Below, piece by piece: positions 50,484-59,934 of a DNA stretch of 64,000 bases. A program made the translations under genes and the position numbers. The notes under the pieces were generated by a model that ran no database searches, had not been told where the DNA came from, and saw nothing but the letters and a program-made list of their open reading frames with translations. The stretch covers positions 3,413,001 through 3,477,000 of the forward strand of contig NZ_CP045644.1 in the NCBI RefSeq assembly GCF_009498455.1. Direction: 5' to 3'. The stretch comes from Variovorax paradoxus (GTDB taxonomy: Bacteria; Pseudomonadota; Gammaproteobacteria; Burkholderiales; Burkholderiaceae_C). The number at the start of each line of letters is the position of its first letter. Position 1 is the stretch's first letter.

Positions 50484-52031
50484 TCAGTCGCGCTGGTAGT
50501 GCCCCTGGTGGGCCTGGCGCAGCTCGAACTTCTGGATCTTGCCCGTCGAGGTCATCGGCAGCGCGGGCAGGAAGACGATGTCCTTCGGCACCTCGAAGCC
50601 GCCGAGGTGTTCCTTGCAGTGTGCCGTGAGCGTGGCCTCCGAAAGCTCTTCGGGTGCATCGGGCCGGCGCGTGACGAAGGCCGTGATGGCCTCGCCCCAG
50701 CGCTCGTGCGGCAGGCCGACCACTGCCGCGTTGAGCACGGCCGGGTGGCGCAGCAGCACCTCCTCGACCTTGAGCGAAGGCACGTTCTCGCCGCCCGACT
50801 TGACCATGTCCTTGAGCCGGTCGAGAAAGATCAGCTGCCCGTCGCCGTCGAGCTTTCCCAGGTCGCCCGAGTGGTGCCAGCCGAAGCGCTGCGCATTCGC
50901 GGTGGCCTGCGGGTCCTTGTAGTAGCCGAGCATCACGTTCGGTCCGCGAAAGACGATCTCGCCGACCTGGTTCGGTGCGAGCAGCTCGCCCTCGTCGCCC
51001 ATCACCGCGACCTCGTTCACCATGGTGCCCACACCCCAATACGAGCCGAAGCGCTCGCGCTGCCGGTGGGTCTCGAAGATGGTGGCGCCGGGGTACATCT
51101 CGGTCTGTCCCGAGGCCAGTGCAAAGTTGGGGCAGAAGGTGTCGAGCAGGCGCAGCAGCAGCGTGCGCGACATCGGCGCCATCGCATACACGCACAGTCG
51201 CAGGCTCGACAGGTCGCGCGATGCGCGCTGCGGGTGGGCCAGCAGCGCGCCGTACATCATTGGCAGGCCGACCGTCACCGTGATCCTGTGGCGCTCGATG
51301 GCGGCGAGCATCGCGCCCGGGTCGAAGCCGCGCAGGATGACGTTCGTGCCGCCCACCGCCAGCGCCGACATCAGCACCGTGTGCTGCCCGCAGTGAAAGA
51401 GCGGCAGCACGGCGCTCCACACATCGTGGTGCGTGGGGCCGCCGCCCCATTCGAGCATGTTGCTCATGAGCACCGAATGCACCGAGGCGTGCGAATGCAT
51501 CACGCCCTTCTGCCGGCCGGTGGTGCCGCTCGTGTACATGATGAGCGCGAGCTGGTTGCTGTCGATGGCCACGTCGGGCAGCGTGGCCGGACCCTGCGCA
51601 ATGGCCTGCGCCACGGTGGGCATGCCGGGCGGTGGCGTGTCGCCGTCGAGCACGCACAGCAGCGGCGAGACCTTCGCCGTGTCGAGCAGCTGGCGCAGTT
51701 CGGGTTTGGCGTGCAGCGCGGTGTCGATCACGAGGTGCCGCACCTCGGCATGTTCGAGGATGTAGCCGATGGCATCGACCGCGAGCGCCGTGTTGATCGG
51801 CACCCACACCAGCCCGGCCTTCTGAATGCCGAGCAGCGCGACCACCATCTCGATCGAGTTGTTGCACAGCATGCCCACGCGCTCGCCGCTGGCCAGGCCG
51901 AGGCCCAGCAGGTGGTGCGCGAAGCGGTTCGATGCGGCGTCGAGCTCGGTGTAGCTCATGCGGTGCTCGCCCTCGATCAACGCAGTGCGCGCGCCGAAGC
52001 GCCGCGCGCTGCGGTGGATCACGTCGCCCAA
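50484..52031 (-). CDS. AMP-dependent acyl-CoA synthetase
   Basis: A protein of about 515 residues of the ANL family: IMYTSGTTGRQKGVM, ASGQTEMYPG, GYYKDPQAT, HHSGDLGKLDGDG, and the Lys region TSTGKIQKFELR. A fatty or aromatic acid CoA ligase; substrate unknown. The start is uncertain: TTG at 52031 gives MGDVIHRSARRFG, which matches the usual beginning of the family. There is no in-frame ATG upstream and no good ribosome site, so initiation at an unusual codon slightly upstream is possible. Confidence 0.85.
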   Translation of the reverse strand: MGDVIHRSARRFGARTALIEGEHRMSYTELDAASNRFAHHLLGLGLASGERVGMLCNNSIEMVVALLGIQKAGLVWVPINTALAVDAIGYILEHAEVRHLVIDTALHAKPELRQLLDTAKVSPLLCVLDGDTPPPGMPTVAQAIAQGPATLPDVAIDSNQLALIMYTSGTTGRQKGVMHSHASVHSVLMSNMLEWGGGPTHHDVWSAVLPLFHCGQHTVLMSALAVGGTNVILRGFDPGAMLAAIERHRITVTVGLPMMYGALLAHPQRASRDLSSLRLCVYAMAPMSRTLLLRLLDTFCPNFALASGQTEMYPGATIFETHRQRERFGSYWGVGTMVNEVAVMGDEGELLAPNQVGEIVFRGPNVMLGYYKDPQATANAQRFGWHHSGDLGKLDGDGQLIFLDRLKDMVKSGGENVPSLKVEEVLLRHPAVLNAAVVGLPHERWGEAITAFVTRRPDAPEELSEATLTAHCKEHLGGFEVPKDIVFLPALPMTSTGKIQKFELRQAHQGHYQRD

Positions 52032-52135
52032 CGCAATGCGGGCGATGCGCTGGAAGGAGGAGGGGCGGTCTCTGGGCGGGCGGCGGGCATGGCGTCGTGT
52101 CTCCGGTCGTTGTGGTGTCGATCGGAGCGCAGACT

Positions 52136-52160
52136 AAGACCGGCAGCGCCTGCCGGTCTT
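52136..52160 (-). terminator. hairpin after the outer-membrane protein gene
   Basis: A perfect 11-base stem (AAGACCGGCAG / CTGCCGGTCTT) with a 3-base loop, 46 bases after the stop of the minus-strand barrel gene. The T-run on that strand is broken, so termination is probable rather than certain. Confidence 0.65.
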
Positions 52161-52205
52161 GCGAAGAGTGGCTATGCGGCGCTCACCCGGCCGCATCGGA
52201 CCCTG

Positions 52206-53039
52206 TCAGAAGCGGGCCTTGAGGAAGGCCGAGGGCCCCTGCAGCCGCACCTTGAGGCGCGAATCGGCAAAGCCGCCTTCGCGCGTGAGGTCGATGTTGG
52301 TCACGCCATACGACAGCACCAGGCCGACGTTCTTCACCGGGAACCACTCCACGCCGGCTGCGGCGTTGTAGATGTTGCCGTGGAAGCGGCCGCTGCTCTT
52401 CCACACGCCCGAGGCATCGGCGAACAGCCGCAGGTCGGGTGTGATCGCGTGGCGCACGCCGACCTCGAGCAAGGGCGCGATGGCGTTGTCGCTCGAGCGC
52501 TCGCTGACCGAACGCACCTGTCCGTTCACGCCGACCAGCGCACTGGCACCGAGCGTCGCGCGGTAGTACGCCGCGCCGGCGCCCAGCCCGAAGACGGTGT
52601 TGCCCGAGCCGAGCCACCACTTGTAGGCGAGCTTGGCGAAGTCGAGTTGCGCCGACAGGTTGGCGCTGCCGATCGCGTTCAGCGCGCCGAAGCCGCCGAT
52701 CGTGGTGCTGCCCCCGATCTGCCCGTCGTAGTCGCGCTTGTAGCGGTAGTAGTCGAAGGAGATGCCCTGGCTGTCGCCGATCAGCACATCGGCCGTGATG
52801 CGCGGCATGGTCACGCGGCCCGGCTTGAGGTCGTTGGAGCGCAGTGCGCCGTAGGGCGTTTCGACCGAAGCGCTGAACTTGGGGTCGGCGCTGAAGGCGC
52901 CCACCGAGAAGCTGAAACGGTCCAGCGCCGGAGAAGGTTCGGCCGTCGCGACGACGGGCGCGGCGATGCAGGTGAAGAGAACGCCGGCCGCAGCCAGCGT
53001 GCCAGGGACGCCGCGCGAGCGCGAACGAGGCAACAGCAT
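52206..53039 (-). CDS. outer-membrane beta-barrel protein
   Basis: A 277-residue secreted protein. The signal peptide (basic, then AAAGVLFTCIAAPVVATA) ends near residue 32. The rest shows alternating polar/hydrophobic strands with many aromatic residues (ISFDYYRYKRDYDG, NTVFGLGAGAAYYRATLG) and ends in LKARF, the C-terminal Phe typical of outer-membrane barrels. It resembles OmpW or porin-like hypothetical proteins; no enzyme motif such as the PagL His-Ser pair is clear. The ATG at 53039 has AAGGA upstream. Confidence 0.75.
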   Translation of the reverse strand: MLLPRSRSRGVPGTLAAAGVLFTCIAAPVVATAEPSPALDRFSFSVGAFSADPKFSASVETPYGALRSNDLKPGRVTMPRITADVLIGDSQGISFDYYRYKRDYDGQIGGSTTIGGFGALNAIGSANLSAQLDFAKLAYKWWLGSGNTVFGLGAGAAYYRATLGASALVGVNGQVRSVSERSSDNAIAPLLEVGVRHAITPDLRLFADASGVWKSSGRFHGNIYNAAAGVEWFPVKNVGLVLSYGVTNIDLTREGGFADSRLKVRLQGPSAFLKARF

Positions 53040-53226
53040 GAAAGAAATCCTTCGGATGAAAGACGCCTCGGGCCTGCGCGTGGGTCGCGACGCCTGCGGG
53101 CTGAGCTCCCTGGAACCGCACCACCTTAGTGAGACGGCGCCGGGCTGTGCATGCGCCGATGGCCGATGTGGCTGTAGGAAATTGCCGATCGCGCGCCGAT
53201 GCACACCACGGCGCTACAGTCCGCCC

Positions 53227-53880
53227 ATGCGCGCACACCTTTCCACCACCACCGGTCCACAACGCCTGCTCTACGGAGCCGCGGCAGCCGTCGCGGTGGC
53301 GCTGCTGCCCTGGCCGATGGGCTTCACGGCGCGCGCACTGGCCGGCTGGTGCGCGGGCGTGACGGTGTACCAGGTGCTCAGCTGGTGGCTGGCCGAGACC
53401 TTCGACGCCCAGCGCACGCGCGAGCGCGCGCAACAGCTGGACCAGCCCAACGTCGTGATCCTGGTGTCGATGCTGGTGGCCGTGGGCGTGAGCGTGGTCG
53501 CCATCGCGATGCTGCTGCAGCAGGTGCGCCAGCTCGGCGGCTGGGCGCGCGGCGCGCACGTGGCGCTCGGGCTGGTGGCGCTGGCGGGCTCGTGGCTCAT
53601 GATGCACACGATCTACGCCTTTCACTACGCGCACCGCTACTACATCGATCGCAAGGACCACGCCTCCGACGGCGGGCTCGACTTTCCGGGCAAGGAAGCA
53701 CCCGACTACTTCGACTTCATGTACTACGCCTACGTGATCGGCATGACCTCGCAGGTGTCGGACGTGCAGGCCACTTCGCACGAGATGCGGCGCATCACGC
53801 TGGTCCACAGCGTGCTCGCCTTCGCGTTCAACATGCTGGTGTTGGCCCTGTCGGTGAACGTGGTCGCAGGCGTGGTCTGA
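53227..53880 (+). CDS. DUF1345 membrane protein
   Basis: A 217-residue protein with about five hydrophobic helices and the DUF1345 core: HTIYAFHYAHRYY, then PDYFDFMYYAYVIGMTSQVSDV and LVHSVLAFAFNMLVLALS. Its function is not known. It stands alone, divergent from the barrel gene and convergent with the EamA transporter gene (7 bases between stops). Confidence 0.88.
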   Translation: MRAHLSTTTGPQRLLYGAAAAVAVALLPWPMGFTARALAGWCAGVTVYQVLSWWLAETFDAQRTRERAQQLDQPNVVILVSMLVAVGVSVVAIAMLLQQVRQLGGWARGAHVALGLVALAGSWLMMHTIYAFHYAHRYYIDRKDHASDGGLDFPGKEAPDYFDFMYYAYVIGMTSQVSDVQATSHEMRRITLVHSVLAFAFNMLVLALSVNVVAGVV

Positions 53881-53887
53881 AGAAAGC

Positions 53888-54850
53888 TCAGCCCGCGGCC
53901 TTGCGCAGCGACGGCAGCTTGACGATGCCGGTCGACAGCGCCACGCCGCACACGATCACGAAGGCGCAGATCAGCATCCACTGCGTGATCTGCTCGCCGA
54001 GGAACACGGCGCCGTAGAACAGCGCGAACACCGGCACGAGGAAGGTCACGGTGAGCGCGCGGGCCGGGCCGGCGCGCTCGATGAGCCGGAAGAACAGGAT
54101 GTAGGCCACGCCCGTGCAGGCGATGCCCAGCGCCAGCAGCGCTGCCCACGCGCGCAGGCTGGGCATCTGCGCGGGCCAGAGCCAGATCGCGGGCAGCACG
54201 AGGAACAGCGTGGCGCCGATCTGGCTGCCCGTGGCCGTGGTCAGCGCAGGCACGCCGGCCAGGTGGCGCCGCGTGGCGCTGGCCGAGATGCCGTAGCAGA
54301 GGCAGGCCGCGAGACACGCGAGCACGGCCCACAGCGCGGCGTGGTTGCTGGCACCGGCATGCAGGCCGGCGCTGCGGCTGGCGAGCATCGCGACGCCCGC
54401 GAAGCCGATCACCAGCCCGACGAGGCGCGAGCCGTTCGGCCGTTCGCGGAACCAGGCCCAGGCCACCAGCGCGCCGAACATCGGCGTGGTCGCGTTGAGC
54501 ACCGCCGCCAGGCCGGTGTTGATGGTCAGCAGCGCAAAGCAGAACAGCGCGAAGGGCATGCCCGAGTTGAAGATGCCGACCGTGAGGCTGGCCTTCCAGT
54601 GCTTCGCGATCGACGGCCCCTGGCCGCGCAGCAGCGCGATCGGCAGCAGGAACAGCGCCGCGATGGCCACGCGCACGGCCGCGGTCGGCAGCGCGCCGAA
54701 CTCCGCCGCGCCGATGCGCATGAAGAGGAAGGAGGCGCCCCACAACGCGCCCAGCAGCACGAGGTCGATGAGCCACGCCCTGGGCGCAAGCGCGGCGGGA
54801 CCGGGCGAAGGCGAGGAGGCGACGGTGGTGTTGTTGTTCGTTGTGGTCAT
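53888..54850 (-). CDS. EamA/DMT-family transporter
   Basis: A 320-residue membrane protein with about ten helices in two EamA repeats (LVLLGALWGASFLFMRIGA; then ACTGVAYILFFRLIERAGPARALTV and LVPVFALFYGAVFLGEQIT). The N-terminus has a Thr/Asn-rich start. These proteins export amino acids or other metabolites; the substrate is not shown. It is read 76 bases after the start of the minus-strand repair genes, probably as a separate unit. Confidence 0.9.
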   Translation of the reverse strand: MTTTNNNTTVASSPSPGPAALAPRAWLIDLVLLGALWGASFLFMRIGAAEFGALPTAAVRVAIAALFLLPIALLRGQGPSIAKHWKASLTVGIFNSGMPFALFCFALLTINTGLAAVLNATTPMFGALVAWAWFRERPNGSRLVGLVIGFAGVAMLASRSAGLHAGASNHAALWAVLACLAACLCYGISASATRRHLAGVPALTTATGSQIGATLFLVLPAIWLWPAQMPSLRAWAALLALGIACTGVAYILFFRLIERAGPARALTVTFLVPVFALFYGAVFLGEQITQWMLICAFVIVCGVALSTGIVKLPSLRKAAG

Positions 54851-54926
54851 GCGTCTCTTGGTGGAATGGCGCAGTGCGCCATCGAAGAGATGTCGCGCTG
54901 CGCCACGGGCGGTGTTTTCTTCTGTC

Positions 54927-55424
54927 TTACTTGCCGGTTTCGAGTTCGAGCAAGGCGGTCTTGCGATCGAGCCCGCCAGCGTAACCGGTCAGCGAACCGT
55001 CTGCACCGAGCACGCGGTGGCAGGGCACGATCACGCTGATCGGGTTGCGCCCGACCGCCGCGCCGACCGCGCGCACCGCGGCCGGGTTGCCCACGCGCTG
55101 GCTCAGCGCGCCGTAGGTCGTGGTTTCGCCGGCCGGAATGGCGAGCAGCGCCTGCCACACGCCTTGCTGGAAGACCGTGCCGTGCGACAGGTCGAGCTGC
55201 ATGTCGAAGTGGCTGCGGCGGCCCGCGAAGTAGTCAAGCAGTTGCGCAGCGGCTTCCACCAATGCGGGATGGTCGTCCTTCGTCTGCCAGCCCGCGGTGT
55301 CGGGCCAGTGGCGCTGCTGGTCGAACCAGACACCGGCCAGGCCCTGGTCGGTGGCGGCCATCGTGACGCCGCCCAGCGGCGTGTCGATGTGCGAGGTGTA
55401 AATGACTGTGCGTTTGAATTTCAT
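54927..55424 (-). CDS. ogt: methylated-DNA-protein cysteine methyltransferase
   Basis: A 165-residue O6-alkylguanine repair protein with the acceptor motif PCHRV (Cys135), the helix-turn-helix stretch GETTTYGALSQRVGNPAAVRAVGAAVGRNP and a short N-terminal domain. It takes alkyl groups from O6-alkylguanine onto its Cys in a one-time reaction. Its start overlaps the stop of the Ada-AlkA gene by four bases, so both are made together. Confidence 0.94.
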   Translation of the reverse strand: MKFKRTVIYTSHIDTPLGGVTMAATDQGLAGVWFDQQRHWPDTAGWQTKDDHPALVEAAAQLLDYFAGRRSHFDMQLDLSHGTVFQQGVWQALLAIPAGETTTYGALSQRVGNPAAVRAVGAAVGRNPISVIVPCHRVLGADGSLTGYAGGLDRKTALLELETGK

Positions 55425-57028
55425 GGTCCTTCAGGCACGAGGCCTGCCGTTGCGAGGTCGGAAGAAGAAGCGATCGGTGTTGCGGCAGCCGATGCCGGTT
55501 CGGGTGGTGCGGGCGGTGTGTGCCACGCGCGCAACACCGCATAGCTGCGCCAGGGCCGCCAGGCCTGCGAGGCCTCGGCCGCGGCACGCGCGGTGGTCAC
55601 GCCCAGCGCCTTCTGCAGGGCCACGTCGCCGGCGGGAAAGGCGTCGGGCCAGCGCAGGGCGCGCATCGCGATGTACTGCGCGGTCCAGGCGCCGATGCCG
55701 GGCAGTTCCTGCAGCGCCGCGAGGGTCGAGGGCACGTCGGCGCCCGCATGCAGCGCCAGCCGGCCCGAGGCCACTTCGCGCGCAATGGCCTGCAGCGCGG
55801 CCTGCCGCTGGCGCACGATGCCCAGCTGCCCGAGCGCATCGCCACTGGCCGCTGCCAGCGCGGCTGGCGTGGGGAACAGGCGGGTCAGGCCGTCGATGGG
55901 GGTGTCGATCGCGTCGCCGAAGGCCTCGACCAGCCGCGAGCCCAGCGTGCGCGCCGCGGCCACAGTGATCTGCTGGCCCAGCACCGCGCGCACCGCGAGC
56001 TCGAAGCCGTCGACCGTGCCCGGCACGCGCAGCCCGTCGCCGTGCGGAAAGGCGGCGTGCAGTGCGGCGTTGATCGCCATCGGCTCCGCGTCGAGGTCGA
56101 ACAGCGCGCGTGCGCGGCTGATGACGATCGGCAGCACCGCGGCCAGCGAATCGCTCACGGCCAGCAGCACCTGTTCGCGTTCGAGGTCGAAGCGCAGCTG
56201 CAGCCAGCCGGCGTGTGTCTGCCCGCCTTGCTGCACGCGCAGCGTGCGCGCCAGCCGCACATAGGTCGGCGTGCTGCCCTTGGCGGGTTCCTTGCCGTCG
56301 GCGGTGTGCACGGTCTCGACGCCGCGCAGCGCGCGCCGCGCGAAGAAGCCGAGCATGGCGTTCGCGTCGTAGGGTGGGCGAAAGCCCAGTCGCACTTCGA
56401 TGGCCTTGCCTTCGCCGCCTTCGGTGCCGCCCGCGCGGCGCAGCGCGCTCGGGTTGAGCCCGTAGTGCGCCACGAAGGCCGCGTTGAAGCGCCGCACGCT
56501 CGCGAAGCCACTGGCCAGTGCCACCTGCGTCATCGGCAGGCGCGTGTCGGCAATGAGCTGCTTGGCGGCCAGCAGGCGGCGCGTCTGCAGGTACTGCAGC
56601 GGTGACACGCCGAACTGCGCCTCGAAGATGCGCCGCAGGTGGCGGTCGCTCACGCCCAGGCGGGCCGCGATCTGCGCCGCGCCGGGGCCTTCTTCGGACC
56701 AAGCGTCGGGCTCGTCGATGAGGCGTGCCGCCTGCAGCGCGAGGATGCGCGAGGCATCTTCGGTCGACCAGCTGGCCGCACGCGGCGCCAGCTCGGGCCG
56801 GCAGCGCAGGCAGGGACGAAAACCCGCCGCCTCGGCCTGGGCCGCATGGCGAAAGAAGCGGCAGTTCTCGCGCCGCGGCAGCTTGACGCGGCAGACCGGC
56901 CGGCAGTAAATGCCGGTGGAGGTCACGGCCGTGAAGAACGAGCCGTCGAAGCGCGCGTCGTGCGTCTTCATCGCCAGGTAGCAGGCGTCGCTCTCGAGCA
57001 CTTCAGTGGGGGCGTGGGCGGTAGGCAT
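55421..57028 (-). CDS. Ada-type regulator fused to AlkA DNA glycosylase
   Basis: A 535-residue fusion. Residues 1-85 are the Ada zinc domain with ligands Cys42, Cys46, Cys73 and Cys76 (GIYCRPVC, FRPCLRC). Residues 90-195 are an AraC-type DNA-binding domain (IAARLGVSDRHLRRIFEAQFGVSP, LPMTQVALASGFASVRRF). Residues 210-515 are an AlkA-like 3-methyladenine glycosylase, with the helix-hairpin-helix LPGIGAWTAQYIAMRAL and the likely catalytic Asp in AGDVAL. It would sense methyl phosphotriesters, activate the alkylation response and remove alkylated bases itself. The usual C-terminal methyltransferase half of Ada is instead encoded by the overlapping ogt gene. Confidence 0.93.
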   Translation of the reverse strand: MPTAHAPTEVLESDACYLAMKTHDARFDGSFFTAVTSTGIYCRPVCRVKLPRRENCRFFRHAAQAEAAGFRPCLRCRPELAPRAASWSTEDASRILALQAARLIDEPDAWSEEGPGAAQIAARLGVSDRHLRRIFEAQFGVSPLQYLQTRRLLAAKQLIADTRLPMTQVALASGFASVRRFNAAFVAHYGLNPSALRRAGGTEGGEGKAIEVRLGFRPPYDANAMLGFFARRALRGVETVHTADGKEPAKGSTPTYVRLARTLRVQQGGQTHAGWLQLRFDLEREQVLLAVSDSLAAVLPIVISRARALFDLDAEPMAINAALHAAFPHGDGLRVPGTVDGFELAVRAVLGQQITVAAARTLGSRLVEAFGDAIDTPIDGLTRLFPTPAALAAASGDALGQLGIVRQRQAALQAIAREVASGRLALHAGADVPSTLAALQELPGIGAWTAQYIAMRALRWPDAFPAGDVALQKALGVTTARAAAEASQAWRPWRSYAVLRAWHTPPAPPEPASAAATPIASSSDLATAGLVPEGP

Positions 57029-57138
57029 GGGGAAATGATACGGTTTCGACTCGTTTCAACTGGCCGTTTTCGGACATCGATGTCTACAACGCGTTGCCTA
57101 CAATGCCCGACTCCGAACCAACAGTGACCCCGCCCTTC

Positions 57139-58521
57139 ATGCAGCTCAGCGCATCGATCTTCAAGGCCTATGACATCCGCGGCGTCGTGCCCCTCAGTCT
57201 CGATGTCGAAGTGGCCGAGGCGTTGGGCCGTGCCTTCGGCAGCGCGGCGCGCGCGGCCGGCGAGACCTCGGTGGCCGTGGGCCGCGACGGCCGCCTGTCG
57301 GGCCCGGCGCTGGTGGACGCACTGATCGACGGCCTGGTCGCCACCGGCGTCGAGGTGATCGACGTGGGCGCGGTCACCACCCCGATGCTGTACTTCGCGG
57401 CGCACACGCTGTGCACCAGCGGCATCCAGGTCACGGGCAGCCACAACCCGAAGGACTACAACGGCTTCAAGATGGTGCTGGCCGGTCGCGCGATCTACGG
57501 CGACGAGATCCAGGGCCTGCGCAAGACCATGGAAGACGGCAGCGCCACGCTGGCGCCCGGCGGCAGCGTGCGCAAGGTCGACGTGACCAAGGCCTACACG
57601 CAGCGCATCGTCGGCGACATCCAGCTTGCACGCCCCATGAAGATCGTGGTCGATTCGGGCAACGGCATCGCGGGTGCGACCGCACCGGCCATCTTTCGCG
57701 CCATCGGCTGCGAAGTGGTCGAGCTGTTCAGCGAAGTCGACGGCAACTTCCCCAACCACCACCCCGACCCGAGCAAGCTCGAGAACCTGAACGACCTGAT
57801 GGCCGAACTGGCCAAGGGCGGGGCCGAACTGGGCCTGGCTTTCGACGGCGACGGCGACCGCCTGGGCATCGTCACCAAAGACGGCCAGAACATTTTTCCC
57901 GATCGCCAGATGCAGCTCTTTGCGCAGGACGTGCTCTCGCGCGTGCCGGGCGGCACCATCGTCTACGACGTGAAGTGCTCGCAGCGCCTGGCGCCGGCCA
58001 TCGTGGCCGCGGGCGGCACGCCGATGATCTACAAGACCGGCCACTCGCTCATCAAGGCGAAGATGAAGGAAATCGATTCGCCGCTGGGCGGCGAGATGAG
58101 CGGCCACATCTTCTTCAAGGAGCGCTGGTACGGCTTCGACGACGGCACCTACGCCGGCTGCCGCCTGCTCGAAATCTTGAGCAAGCATCCGGACGCGAAC
58201 GCCGTGCTGAATGCGCTGCCCACCAGTTTCTCGACACCTGAACTGAACGTCGCCTGCGCCGAAGGCGAGCCGCACGTGCTGGTCGCCCAGCTCGTGCAGA
58301 ACGCGCGCTTCGACGCTCCCGCCCAGGTCTCGACCATCGACGGCCTGCGCGTGGACTGGCCCGATGGATTCGGGCTGATCCGCGCTTCCAATACCACCCC
58401 CGTGCTGGTGCTGCGCTTCGAAGGCCAGACCGAGGCGGCGCTCCAACGCATCGAGACCGAGATGCTTGCGGTGCTGCGAACGGTCAAGCCCGACGCCACG
58501 CTGGCCGCTGCTGCTCACTGA
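57139..58521 (+). CDS. phosphomannomutase/phosphoglucomutase
   Basis: A 460-residue phosphohexomutase of the AlgC/ManB type: start SIFKAYDIRG, phosphoserine loop TGSHNPKDYNG (Ser101), metal loop FDGDGDRLG, sugar loop GEMSGHIFF and phosphate loop ASNTTPVLVLRFEG. It interconverts hexose 1- and 6-phosphates for LPS and capsule precursors. The ATG at 57139 is chosen from family length; in-frame starts at 57094 and 57103 would add 15 or 12 residues. It lies 7 bases before waaA, in keeping with an envelope role. Confidence 0.94.
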   Translation: MQLSASIFKAYDIRGVVPLSLDVEVAEALGRAFGSAARAAGETSVAVGRDGRLSGPALVDALIDGLVATGVEVIDVGAVTTPMLYFAAHTLCTSGIQVTGSHNPKDYNGFKMVLAGRAIYGDEIQGLRKTMEDGSATLAPGGSVRKVDVTKAYTQRIVGDIQLARPMKIVVDSGNGIAGATAPAIFRAIGCEVVELFSEVDGNFPNHHPDPSKLENLNDLMAELAKGGAELGLAFDGDGDRLGIVTKDGQNIFPDRQMQLFAQDVLSRVPGGTIVYDVKCSQRLAPAIVAAGGTPMIYKTGHSLIKAKMKEIDSPLGGEMSGHIFFKERWYGFDDGTYAGCRLLEILSKHPDANAVLNALPTSFSTPELNVACAEGEPHVLVAQLVQNARFDAPAQVSTIDGLRVDWPDGFGLIRASNTTPVLVLRFEGQTEAALQRIETEMLAVLRTVKPDATLAAAAH

Positions 58522-58528
58522 AGAACCT

Positions 58529-59923
58529 GTGCGTTCCCTGCTGCTTCGCCTCTACGGCATTTTCACCACCGCCGTCCAACCGCTGGTCCGCCGCAAGCTG
58601 CGGCGCCGCGCCATCGCCGAGCCCGGCTATGCCGTGGCCGTCGAGGAGCGCTTCGGCCACTACGACGACGCCACCACCGGTTTTGCCCAGTGCTGGGTGC
58701 ACGCCGTCTCGCTCGGCGAAACGCGCGCCGCCGCCATCCTGATCGCCGAGCTGCGGCGCCAGTACCCGGGTATTCCGATCCTGCTCACGCACGGCACCGC
58801 CACGGGCCGCGAAGAGGGCGCCAAGCTGCTCGAGCCCGGCGACACGCAGGTCTGGCAGCCGTGGGACACGCCGGGCGCCGTCGCGCGCTTTCTCGACCGC
58901 TTCCAGCCGCGCATCGGCGTGCTGATGGAAACCGAGGTCTGGCCCGAGATGGCCGCCGCCTGCGCCGAGCGCCGCATTCCGCTGGTGCTGGCCAATGCGC
59001 GGCTCAACGAGAAATCGCGCGCCGCGGCCGAACGGCTCAGCGGATTGGCGCGGCCGGCCTACTCGGCGCTCACCGCCGTCTGGGCGCAGACCGAGGCCGA
59101 CGCGCACCGGCTGGTGTCGCTCGGCGCCAAGGTGGCCGGGATCTACGGCAACCTCAAGTTCGACGCCACGCCCGACGCACGGCAACTGGCCACGGCCGTC
59201 TCGCTGCGCGAGCACCTGCCGCGCCCGATGGTCGTGCTGGCCAGCTCGCGCGACGGCGAAGAACGCCTGCTGCTCGAGGTGCTCAAGCGCTTCGGCGCCA
59301 CCTCGCCGGTGCCGCCCGAGCAGGGTGCGATCCGTTCGATTGCCAAGCGCGTGCACGACGTGCAATGGATGATCGTGCCGCGCCATCCGCAGCGTTTTGA
59401 CGAAGTGGCGGCGCTCATCGAGGCCGAAGGCTTTGCCGTGGCGCGCCGCAGCGCGGCCGGTCAGCCGGCCGAGGCCGAAATCTGGCTCGGCGATTCGCTC
59501 GGCGAAATGGCGCTGTACTACGGCCTGGCCGACGTGGCCTTGCTCGGCGGCAGCTTCGAACCGCTGGGCGGACAGAACCTCATCGAGCCGGCGGCCTGCG
59601 GCTGCCCGGTGGTCATGGGCCCGTCGACCTTCAACTTCGCCGAGGCGGCGCAGCTGTCGCTCGCGGCGGGCGCGTCGCTGCGCGTCGAAGGCATGGAGCA
59701 GGCCGTGACGGCCGCGCTCAAGCTGGTCGAGAACCCGGAGCGTCGTGCGGCGATGGCGCAGGCGGCGCTGGCCTTCTCGTCGTCGAACCGCGGCGCGGCC
59801 GAGCGCACGGCGGCCGCGGTGCTGGCGATTGCGCAGGCGGCAGAGCCGGTGACGACGCCGGTGGCCGATGACGAGGGCGCGCCACCGCCCGAAGCGGCGC
59901 GGGCCGAGCCCACGCTCGACTGA
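58529..59923 (+). CDS. waaA: 3-deoxy-D-manno-octulosonate (Kdo) transferase
   Basis: A 464-residue WaaA (KdtA) glycosyltransferase: WVHAVSLGETRAA, LLTHGTATGRE, METEVWPEM, LANARLNEKS, and the C-terminal GGSFEPLGGQNLIEPAACG. It adds Kdo to lipid A at the cytoplasmic face of the inner membrane. A membrane anchor lies in the first 25 residues. The GTG start follows the phosphohexomutase stop by 7 bases. The C-terminal 30 residues are an Ala/Pro/Glu-rich extension. It converges with tolC across a repeat-rich gap. Confidence 0.94.
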   Translation: MRSLLLRLYGIFTTAVQPLVRRKLRRRAIAEPGYAVAVEERFGHYDDATTGFAQCWVHAVSLGETRAAAILIAELRRQYPGIPILLTHGTATGREEGAKLLEPGDTQVWQPWDTPGAVARFLDRFQPRIGVLMETEVWPEMAAACAERRIPLVLANARLNEKSRAAAERLSGLARPAYSALTAVWAQTEADAHRLVSLGAKVAGIYGNLKFDATPDARQLATAVSLREHLPRPMVVLASSRDGEERLLLEVLKRFGATSPVPPEQGAIRSIAKRVHDVQWMIVPRHPQRFDEVAALIEAEGFAVARRSAAGQPAEAEIWLGDSLGEMALYYGLADVALLGGSFEPLGGQNLIEPAACGCPVVMGPSTFNFAEAAQLSLAAGASLRVEGMEQAVTAALKLVENPERRAAMAQAALAFSSSNRGAAERTAAAVLAIAQAAEPVTTPVADDEGAPPPEAARAEPTLD

Positions 59924-59934
59924 CTTGGTGTTGG

